A stretch of DNA of 38,201 bases from contig NZ_VCHX02000335.1 of NCBI RefSeq assembly GCF_005768555.2, positions 1-38,201 of the forward strand. Reading direction: 5' to 3'. Position numbers and translations under genes: made by a program. Source of the stretch: Streptomyces sporangiiformans (GTDB lineage: Bacteria; Actinomycetota; Actinomycetes; Streptomycetales; Streptomycetaceae). Each line of letters starts with the position of its first letter. Position 1 is the first letter of the stretch. Shown in pieces: positions 32,373 through 38,201 of this stretch. Under the pieces are notes generated by a model that ran no database searches, was not told the DNA's origin, and saw nothing but the letters and a program-made list of their open reading frames with translations.

Positions 32373-34757
32373 CTACTCCGTGCGCAGCGCCGTGGCCGTG
32401 CGGGACTTGGCCGCCCAGCCGGCCGGGAGCAGCGCACCCAGCATGGCGATCACGATGCCGGCCAGTCCCAGCAGCACCAGCTGAGGAGCGCTGTACACAT
32501 CGAGGACCGACGGCGGCAGATTGGTGCCTGCCGCGTGCCCCATCACCGGCAGTACGAACCCGTGCAGCGCGAACCCGGCAGGCAGCCCGATCAGACCGCC
32601 GAGCACGCCGATCCCGGCCACCGAGGCGAGCACGAGGCTCACGGTCTGCCGCGGAGACATGCCGAGCGCCTTGCAGACGCCCAGGTCGTGGACGCGCTCC
32701 CGGGTGTCGAGGACGACGGAGTTGAGCACGCCGAGGCCCGCCACGGAGACCAGCATGAGGGTGAGCAGCACCGCCATCGCGTCCAGGATGAGGATCATGT
32801 TCTCCTGTTCGGAGGGGGAGTTGGCCATGGCGTGGCCTCCCAGTGGCTCCACCACCGCGGTGAGCTTCTCGGCGTACGCAGCGGGGGAGACCCCCGGCTT
32901 CACCTCGATCTGGAAGACCTGGGGTTCGGCTCCCGCGAAGCCGGCGAGGTCGGCGTGGATCGACAGGCCGTCGTTTTCGGTGTCGAAGGCCTCGCCGACG
33001 ATCCGCAGGGTCTCCGTGTCCTTGCCGAGGGTCACCCGCACTGTGTCGCCGATCTTGGTTCCGGTTCGTTCCAGGAAATGGGTGGGCACGACGACCTGCC
33101 CCGCGCCGGTGATCCAGTGCCCGGAGATCATCTCGTAGCTGCCGGGACGTGAATCGCCCTGGTACAGGGTGGCCCTGACCGAGCCGGAGACCCCGGCCAC
33201 GGTGACGTCGGTCTGGGACATGCCGTAGTACGAAGCGGTGCCGGACTGCGCCTTGATGGCAGCGCGGACCTTCGCCGGGTCGGCGGACGGAGGACGGAGG
33301 TTGCCTCCCCCGGAGCGAGGTCCGCCGCCTTCGGCGCCGCCCGCGACGGTCGGTCCGCCGCTGATGGCGGTGACCGCGGCACGGTCCTCGGGATCCTGCG
33401 CGTTGCCGACCGCGTTCAGGGAGGAGGTCAGCCCCACCGCGAAGGTCGCCGCGACCGTGCCGAAGGCCACCGCGAGCAGCATCGCGGCCGTACGGACCGG
33501 ATGCGCGAAGGGGCCGGCGAGACCGTAGGTCACCGCCCGTGGCAGCGGCAGCCGCCCTGCCGCCCGGTGCGCCCACTGCCCGCGCCCCGTGCGGGGTGCC
33601 CGGCCGACCGCGATGGCCTCGACCGTACGCAGCCTCCCCGCCCGCAGTGCGGGGACCAGCGCCGCGATACCGACGATCAGCAGCGCGACGGCCGGCACAA
33701 CGACGTCCACCCACCAGGCCACGGTCAGCGAGGCGCTGCCGTACACCTGCTCGGTGTCCGCCAGCAGCGGAGCGGCCAGCAGATTGCCCAGCACCACCCC
33801 GAGCGCGATTCCGGCGCCGGCCGGGATCAGAGCCTGGGCCACATAGGCCCGCACGACCTCGCGCGGGGTGAAGCCGATGGCCTTGAGGATGCCGATCCTG
33901 CGCAGGCTGGTGCCGACCGCACCGCTGATCACGCTGCTGACGATGATCACCGACATCACGATGCCGAGCACGCCGAAGGCCACCAGGAACGGGATGGTCG
34001 GCGCCGCGCCCCGATCGGCGGCGCGCTTGGTGTCCAGATAGGACTGGGTGCTCAGCAGGGCCCCTGACGGTACGGCGGCGGCGAGCGTCTTCCGGTCGGC
34101 GGCGATCTGCCCCTTCGTTCCCGCGGAGTCGAAGCGGTAGAGCATCTGGCTCGTGACGGGACTGTCCTCCGAGGCCAGCGCGCTGACCTGCCCGGGGGTC
34201 GCCCAGGCGTCGGCGGTCTTGCCGGCCGACACCGCGAAACCGACGACCGTGAGGGTCGCGCTGCCGGCATCGTCCGAAGTTTTCAGGGTGGAGCCGACCT
34301 TGAGGAAGGGTCCGGTGAACGACGCGGAGAGTACGACCTCGCCCGGCTTCGCCGCCCAGCGGCCGGACTTCACGTCCAGGTCGTCCACGTCGCCATGCGG
34401 AGCGGACCGCCCTGCCAGGGTCAGCGCCGGCAGGTGCCCGCCATTCGAATCCACCGGGCGGATGGTCGTGGTCGGGTACGGCCCCGCGCTCGCGGTGACG
34501 CCGTTCAGCCGCCCGGTCTCCTCCAGCTGCGCCGCACTCACCTTGGCCGGATCGAACTGCGCGGTGATATGCGGACCGTTCTGCTGCGCGAAGGCGTGGT
34601 CGAAGGGGGCGTTCGAGGCGACGATGAGTGACCCGGCGACCACGGCCGCGGCGACGGCCATCATGGTGGCCACGGCGATCACCACCGTCTGCACCCGGCG
34701 CCTGCCCACGCCGGAGCGTACGACGCGGCCGAGCGCGCCGGTGCCGAAGAGGCTCAT
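32373..34757 (-). CDS. FtsX-type ABC transporter permease (MacB-like)
   Basis: A 794-residue membrane protein with two FtsX modules. One helix near residues 21-48 is followed by an extracellular domain to about 250, then three helices (IPFLVAFGVLGIVMSV, ALIPAGAGIALGVV, VVVPAVALLIVGIAAL). After a linker a second helix-plus-outer-domain unit ends in three helices (LDAMAVLLTLMLVSVAG, LASVAGIGVLGGLIG, LVLLGLAGIVIAML). Both modules carry the cytoplasmic coupling segment (RRIGILKAIGFTPREV and DLGVCKALGMSPRQ). The second outer domain has a Gly-rich insert (VAGGAEGGGPRSGGG). The ATG at 34757 overlaps the stop of the ATPase gene (ATGA). A divergent two-component system suggests a role in envelope stress or antimicrobial peptide response. 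Confidence 0.93.
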   Translation of the reverse strand: MSLFGTGALGRVVRSGVGRRRVQTVVIAVATMMAVAAAVVAGSLIVASNAPFDHAFAQQNGPHITAQFDPAKVSAAQLEETGRLNGVTASAGPYPTTTIRPVDSNGGHLPALTLAGRSAPHGDVDDLDVKSGRWAAKPGEVVLSASFTGPFLKVGSTLKTSDDAGSATLTVVGFAVSAGKTADAWATPGQVSALASEDSPVTSQMLYRFDSAGTKGQIAADRKTLAAAVPSGALLSTQSYLDTKRAADRGAAPTIPFLVAFGVLGIVMSVIIVSSVISGAVGTSLRRIGILKAIGFTPREVVRAYVAQALIPAGAGIALGVVLGNLLAAPLLADTEQVYGSASLTVAWWVDVVVPAVALLIVGIAALVPALRAGRLRTVEAIAVGRAPRTGRGQWAHRAAGRLPLPRAVTYGLAGPFAHPVRTAAMLLAVAFGTVAATFAVGLTSSLNAVGNAQDPEDRAAVTAISGGPTVAGGAEGGGPRSGGGNLRPPSADPAKVRAAIKAQSGTASYYGMSQTDVTVAGVSGSVRATLYQGDSRPGSYEMISGHWITGAGQVVVPTHFLERTGTKIGDTVRVTLGKDTETLRIVGEAFDTENDGLSIHADLAGFAGAEPQVFQIEVKPGVSPAAYAEKLTAVVEPLGGHAMANSPSEQENMILILDAMAVLLTLMLVSVAGLGVLNSVVLDTRERVHDLGVCKALGMSPRQTVSLVLASVAGIGVLGGLIGLPAGFALHGFVLPVMGHAAGTNLPPSVLDVYSAPQLVLLGLAGIVIAMLGALLPAGWAAKSRTATALRTE

Positions 34758-35446
34758 CGGACGGCCTCCGCATGTGTGTCGAGGGCGAGGTGGCCGTCGA
34801 CCAGATGAATGGTGCGGCTCGCGCACGCCTGAGCCAGCGTCATGTCATGCGTGACCAGCACGATGGTCTGCCCGCCGCGGTGCAGATCCACCAGCAGCTC
34901 CCGCACGTCGTGGCCCGAGGCGGTGTCGAGCGCGCCGGTCGGTTCGTCGGCGAGGAGCAGCGCGGGCCGGTTGACCAGCGCCCGGGCGACCGCGACCCGC
35001 TGGCGTTCGCCACCGGACAGCCGGCCCGGGTAGGCGCGGGCGTGCTTGGCTATGCCCAGCACTTCCATGAGCTCCCCGGCGCGGGCCGCCGCCTTGCGCC
35101 GCGCGGTCCCGGTCAGCTGCGCGGGGAGCTGGATGTTGTCGGCGACGGTGAGGTCGTCGAGCAGATTGAAGAACTGGAAGACCATGCCGATCTGCTCGCG
35201 GCGGAACCGGGCCAGCGCGTGCTCGCTCAGCTGGTCGATCCGCTGCTCGGCCACCGTCACGGCGCCTTCGGTCGGCTTGTCGAGGCCGGCGACGAGGTTC
35301 AGCAGCGTGGACTTGCCGCTACCGGAGGGGCCGGTCACGGCGAGCGCTTCGCCCTGTTCGACGGTGAGCGTGAGCGGTCCGAGCGCGGGCGCGTCGGCGT
35401 TGTCGTAGCGCTTGGCCACGCCCTCCAGTTGGATCACCTGGGTCAT
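34754..35446 (-). CDS. ABC transporter ATP-binding protein (MacB/LolD type)
   Basis: A 230-residue cytosolic ATPase that powers the downstream permease. Walker A is GPSGSGKST, Q-loop VFQFFNLL, signature LSGGERQRVAVARAL, Walker B LLLADEPTGALD and H-loop VTHD, all intact. Length and motifs match the lipoprotein/macrolide/peptide subfamily. The ATG at 35446 has AAGGA about 11 bases upstream. It overlaps the permease start by 4 bases and is divergent from the histidine kinase gene, so the 220-base gap probably contains both promoters. Confidence 0.95.
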   Translation of the reverse strand: MTQVIQLEGVAKRYDNADAPALGPLTLTVEQGEALAVTGPSGSGKSTLLNLVAGLDKPTEGAVTVAEQRIDQLSEHALARFRREQIGMVFQFFNLLDDLTVADNIQLPAQLTGTARRKAAARAGELMEVLGIAKHARAYPGRLSGGERQRVAVARALVNRPALLLADEPTGALDTASGHDVRELLVDLHRGGQTIVLVTHDMTLAQACASRTIHLVDGHLALDTHAEAVR

Positions 35447-35608
35447 CGGAGTGTCCGTCCTTCGCGGTCGAGAGGGCTCTGCTGGTTGTCGGCTCCGGCG
35501 AAGGTAGGGGCGGCCACTCACCGGACGCGTCGGCCGCGGCACCGACATCCGGCCCTTCCCGCGGAGGATCCGGCCGCGGGGTCGTCCCTGCGACGTAGTC
35601 CTCACGGG

Positions 35609-35620
35609 CAAGGGCCCTTG
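35609..35620. promoter_or_regulatory. Perfect 12-bp palindrome in the divergent ABC / two-component promoter region
   Basis: CAAGGGCCCTTG is self-complementary and lies 49 bases before the kinase start. Further upstream, GGCCGCGG occurs twice about 40 bases apart (near 35532 and 35572). Either could be the binding site of the adjacent response regulator, which would let it control both itself and the transporter. Confidence 0.45.
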
Positions 35621-35668
35621 TCGCGCAGACTGATGCGGGCCCGAAGGAGCGAACCGCACAATGAGCCG

Positions 35669-36970
35669 GTGGACACGGTGGACAAGGTGGACGCGGACGA
35701 CCGGCCGGGATGGCGTCAGCAGCTGCGCGGCGCGATGCGCCCGGAGGTGAGGCCCGCCCCGCTGTCGCGCGGTGCGGTGCGCACCGATGTGGTGCTGGCG
35801 GTCGTGCTGACCGTCATCGCGCTGATCGTGGCGGCGCGTTATCCCGACAGCGGACCGCTCCAGACCGCTGGTGACGCTCCGGCCCCGCCCGTGCCCCCGC
35901 GGCCGCCGACGGTCATCAGGGTGCCGGAGGACGAGTCCTCATCGGTGCTCTGGCCACTCGTCGTGCTGTCGGCGCTGCCGCTGGCGGCCCGGCGAAGGTA
36001 TCCACTGGCCGCGTTCACGGTGGTGATGTGCGCGACGCTGGTCATGGTCGACGACGCCACCTGGATGAACGTGGTGACCTGCGTCATCGGCGCCTACAGC
36101 GCCGTCGTCCACAGCCGCCACAGGATATGGGCGATGGCCGGAATGGTCGTCGCCGCCGTGCTGGCCGGCCTCGCGTTCCGGGAGACGGAACCCATCCTTC
36201 CGGGCTGGTCGAGCCCGGCGGTCGTGCTGCTGATCGCCGGTGTGCTGGCCGGCCTGGTCCGGATCTGGCGGCGGCAACTGGCGGCGAGCCGGGACCGGTA
36301 CGCGAAGCTGCAGCAGGCGCAGGACGAGGCCACGCGCCGGGCTGTCGAGGAGGAGCGGTCCCGGATCGCCGCCGAGCTGCACGACGTCGTGACCCACAAT
36401 GTGAGCGTGATGGTGATTCAGGCGGGCGCGGCGCGAAAGGTGATGGACTCGGCGCCCGAACGGTCGAAGGCGGCGCTGCTCGCGGTCGAGGCCGGAGGCC
36501 GTGCCGCCATGGCCGAGCTGCGCCATGTGATGGGCCTGCTCGCCGCCCCCGACCACGAGCGCCCCGACGGCCTCGAACCCCAGCCCGGCCTCGGGCAGCT
36601 CGACACCCTGGTCGAGCGGGTGCGCGCCGCCGGGACACCGGTGCGCCTGGCGGTGTCGCTGCCGCCAGACCCGCTGCCGCCCGGGGTCGACCTCACGGCG
36701 TACCGCGTCGTCCAGGAGGCGCTGACCAACACGATCAAGCACGCGCCCGGCGCCGACGCCTCCGTCGTGATCGGCTACACCGAGAACTGCCTGGAGATCG
36801 AGGCCACCGACACCGGCGGAGTGCGCGAGGCACTGCCGGCGGACGGCAGCGGACGCGGCCTCATCGGGCTGCACGAGCGGCTGGCGGTGTACAACGGCGA
36901 AATGACTGCCGGGCCGACCCTCGCCGGCGGCTTCCGGGTCAAGGCTCGAGTTCTCTGGCGGAACGCGTGA
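35669..36970 (+). CDS. Sensor histidine kinase (HisKA_3, NarL/DesK type)
   Basis: A 433-residue membrane sensor. Five or so hydrophobic segments lie between about 35 and 195 (VLAVVLTVIALIVAA, LWPLVVLSALPLA, FTVVMCATLVMV, IWAMAGMVVAAVLAG, AVVLLIAGVLAGLV) with no large outer domain. The dimerisation box is EEERSRIAAELHDVVTHNVS with phospho-acceptor His238. The ATPase domain has EALTNTIKHAPG, DTGG and GRGLIGLHERL. The start is uncertain: GTG 35669, 35678 and 35687 form a short in-frame repeat (VDTVDKVDADD), and the best ribosome site (AAGGAG) is about 20 bases ahead of the first. It is coupled to the response regulator by a GTGA overlap. Confidence 0.93.
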   Translation: MDTVDKVDADDRPGWRQQLRGAMRPEVRPAPLSRGAVRTDVVLAVVLTVIALIVAARYPDSGPLQTAGDAPAPPVPPRPPTVIRVPEDESSSVLWPLVVLSALPLAARRRYPLAAFTVVMCATLVMVDDATWMNVVTCVIGAYSAVVHSRHRIWAMAGMVVAAVLAGLAFRETEPILPGWSSPAVVLLIAGVLAGLVRIWRRQLAASRDRYAKLQQAQDEATRRAVEEERSRIAAELHDVVTHNVSVMVIQAGAARKVMDSAPERSKAALLAVEAGGRAAMAELRHVMGLLAAPDHERPDGLEPQPGLGQLDTLVERVRAAGTPVRLAVSLPPDPLPPGVDLTAYRVVQEALTNTIKHAPGADASVVIGYTENCLEIEATDTGGVREALPADGSGRGLIGLHERLAVYNGEMTAGPTLAGGFRVKARVLWRNA

Positions 36971-37650
36971 GCCGGCCGCCCCTGCGCGCTGTCATCGCCG
37001 ACGACCAGGCCTTGGTGCGCACCGGCTTCGGGATGATCCTCGCCGCCGACGGGATCGAGGTGACGGCCGAGGTGGCCGACGGGGCCGAGGCGGTCGCCGC
37101 GGTCCGCCGCACCCGGCCCGACGTCGTGCTCATGGACATCCGGATGCCTGAGATGGACGGCATCGAAGCGACCAGGCAGATCCTCGCCGGGGGCGGGCCG
37201 GACAGCACCAGGATCATCATCCTGACCACCTACGACCTCGACCATTATGTCTACGCCGCGCTCGCCGCCGGCGCCAGCGGCTTCCTGCTCAAGGACGTCA
37301 CCCCGGAGCATCTGGTGGCGGCCGTGCGCCTGGTGCAGTCCGGCGATGCGCTGCTGGCGCCGACGATCACCCGCCGGCTGATCGAGCGCTTCGCCCCGCA
37401 CAATGAGGCGCCGTCCACCACCCTGCACCGCGATCTGTCCGGCCTGACCCCGCGCGAGCTGGAGGTGCTCCGCCTGCTCGCGACGGGCCTGAGCAACGCC
37501 GAACTCGCGGACCGCTTGTTCCTCAGTCCGACCACAGTCAAGACGCATATCGGCCATATCTTGTCAAAGCTGGATCTGCGCGACCGCGTCCAGGCCGTCG
37601 TCCTCGCGTACGAGACGGGACTGATCTCACCGGGAGGTGGGGGCTCCTAG
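36967..37650 (+). CDS. LuxR/NarL-family response regulator
   Basis: A 227-residue DNA-binding regulator. The receiver domain has the acidic pair ADDQ (residues 12-13), phospho-acceptor Asp57 (VVLMDIRMP), the Thr switch (ILTTYD) and Lys in LLKDV. The C-terminal helix-turn-helix reads LTPRELEVLRLLATGLSNAELA followed by the recognition helix SPTTVKTHIGHILSKL. The GTG at 36967 overlaps the kinase stop (GTGA), so the pair is co-translated. The stop TAG lies within the CTAG that begins the MITE-like element, so the gene ends exactly at the insertion point. It most likely controls the divergent ABC transporter. Confidence 0.94.
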   Translation: MSRPPLRAVIADDQALVRTGFGMILAADGIEVTAEVADGAEAVAAVRRTRPDVVLMDIRMPEMDGIEATRQILAGGGPDSTRIIILTTYDLDHYVYAALAAGASGFLLKDVTPEHLVAAVRLVQSGDALLAPTITRRLIERFAPHNEAPSTTLHRDLSGLTPRELEVLRLLATGLSNAELADRLFLSPTTVKTHIGHILSKLDLRDRVQAVVLAYETGLISPGGGGS

Positions 37651-37827
37651 GGCCTGTGTCGAAAGTGGCGCCTGCCGGGCGACGCCTGGCACGCACTCTC
37701 GCCGCACCGGGCGAAAGCCCACGTACGTCCAGTACGAGGGCTTCCGCCCGGCACGCCGAGAGCACGCACCAGACGCCGCCCGGCCCGCCCTTCGGGCGGA
37801 CGACGCCACTTTCGACACAGGCCCTAG
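37647..37827. mobile_element. MITE-like element with 24-bp perfect terminal inverted repeats and CTAG ends
   Basis: The 24 bases at 37647-37670 are the exact reverse complement of 37804-37827. Each end begins with CTAG followed by GGCCTGTGTCGAAAG, so CTAG may be a target duplication. The interior is also nearly palindromic: CCGGGCGACGCCTGG, CACTCTCGCCG, CCGGGCG and AAGCCC on the left pair with matching blocks on the right, apart from an extra small hairpin (GCCCGCCC-TTC-GGGCGGAC) in the right arm. No transposase gene is inside the 181 bases. It fits a non-autonomous element mobilised by an IS with matching ends, perhaps IS5-like. A pure terminator is less likely because of its size and its CTAG ends, though it may act as one. 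Confidence 0.82.
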
Positions 37828-37838
37828 CTGCGCCCGCC

Positions 37839-37864
37839 GGAGTGGACCAGCGGAGTGGACCAGC
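37839..37864. repeat. Tandem 13-bp duplication
   Basis: GGAGTGGACCAGC occurs twice in immediate succession (37839-37851, 37852-37864), 12 bases past the MITE-like element. It may be replication slippage or a scar of earlier insertion and excision. Confidence 0.75.
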
Positions 37865-37954
37865 ACCCGTGGCAGCACCCCCAGCTGCTTGGCGGTGGGG
37901 GCGGGCGGCACCCGCTCTCGGAGCGGCGCGCGATGGAGATCGGGGCCCATCCCC

Positions 37955-38201
37955 TCAGCACTCGATGATGTTCACCGCGAGCCCGCCCCGCGCCGTCTCC
38001 TTGTACTTCACGGACATGTCGGCGCCCGTGTCCTTCATGGTCTTGATGACCTTGTCGAGGGACACCTTGTGGGAGCCGTCGCCGCGCATCGCCATGCGGG
38101 CGGCCGTCACGGCCTTCGCGGCGGCCATGCCGTTGCGTTCGATGCACGGGATCTGGACGAGGCCGCCGACGGGGTCGCAGGTCAGGCCGAGGTTGTGTTC
38201 C
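37955..38201 (-). CDS. sdaA: L-serine ammonia-lyase (serine dehydratase), C-terminal part
   Basis: The last 81 codons of an iron-sulfur L-serine deaminase that turns L-serine into pyruvate and ammonia; the gene runs off the right edge. HNLGLTCDPVGG and LVQIPCIERN carry two cysteines of the 4Fe-4S site. The protein ends in NIIEC, the terminal cysteine seen in two-domain enzymes where the tail enters the active site. It reads leftward and stops about 128 bases from the MITE-like element. Partial, but the motifs are decisive. Confidence 0.93.
   Translation of the reverse strand, partial: EHNLGLTCDPVGGLVQIPCIERNGMAAAKAVTAARMAMRGDGSHKVSLDKVIKTMKDTGADMSVKYKETARGGLAVNIIEC

Noticed and set aside
32165..32437. 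A 90-codon minus-strand frame with a helical RRAENSRLQQRLADL stretch, as a possible gene
   Set aside because: No ribosome site, overlap with the permease 3' end, and no recognised domain. At most a remnant.
37627..37950. A 107-codon minus-strand frame running through the MITE-like element
   Set aside because: It spans a palindromic element and the tandem 13-bp duplication and has no start signal. It is open by base composition only.

Overview
The window is chromosomal DNA from a Streptomyces or close relative. Base composition is very GC-rich with strongly GC-biased third codon positions, and GTG or TTG starts are common. The genes are typical of the genus: the GlgE-type glucan system, secreted M4 and S8 proteases, paired lipoprotein L,D-transpeptidases, a Scabin/ScARP-type ADP-ribosyltransferase, a CabD-like EF-hand protein and a serine dehydratase of the two-cysteine-motif type. 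From memory only, the gene order resembles the S. coelicolor region between glgE1 (SCO5443) and sdaA (SCO5469). No rRNA, tRNA, CRISPR array, integrase or intact transposase gene was seen.

Layout. Positions 1-5.6 kb hold glgE (leftward, cut by the window edge), a secreted subtilisin-like protease (leftward) and glgP (rightward). Positions 5.6-12.2 kb form a leftward secretome block: an I36-like inhibitor protein, a lipoprotein of unknown function, a DUF1990 protein and two tandem thermolysin-like (M4) metalloproteases, the second with a C-terminal P-domain. Positions 12.4-19.9 kb are a leftward run of four ABC half-exporter genes in two overlapping pairs. Positions 20.0-22.3 kb are glgX (leftward), divergent from two tandem L,D-transpeptidase lipoproteins (22.5-25.2 kb). 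Positions 25.3-31.5 kb are mostly rightward: enoyl-CoA hydratase, a Bergerat-fold ATPase, a NodB-like Tat lipoprotein coupled to a beta-propeller lipoprotein, a secreted DNA/guanosine ADP-ribosyltransferase, cabD and a Rossmann oxidoreductase, with a GNAT acetyltransferase facing left. Positions 31.5-37.7 kb hold a GH25 lysozyme, an FtsX-type permease with its ATPase (leftward), and a divergent histidine kinase/response regulator pair. A MITE-like hairpin element abuts the regulator, and the last gene is the 3' end of sdaA.

How the genes fit together. GlgE, GlgP and GlgX all act on alpha-1,4-glucan: GlgE extends it from maltose-1-phosphate, GlgP phosphorolyses it, and GlgX removes branches left after phosphorolysis. 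Much of the rest acts at or outside the cell surface: three proteases with an inhibitor-like protein, 3-3 cross-linking transpeptidases, a lysozyme, a deacetylase-like lipoprotein and a secreted toxin-like enzyme. The ABC-permease/two-component pair looks like an envelope-sensing module.

The strongest unexplained signals are: (1) a conserved motif / -35-like / -10-like arrangement with identical spacing upstream of both M4 protease genes; (2) two ABC exporter pairs with complementary active-site decay, extreme in one pair; (3) a MITE placed exactly at the stop codon of the response regulator; (4) a NodB-like lipoprotein lacking the usual catalytic Asp pair, coupled to a beta-propeller lipoprotein next to the ADP-ribosyltransferase gene; and (5) a long repetitive N-terminal extension on GlgE.
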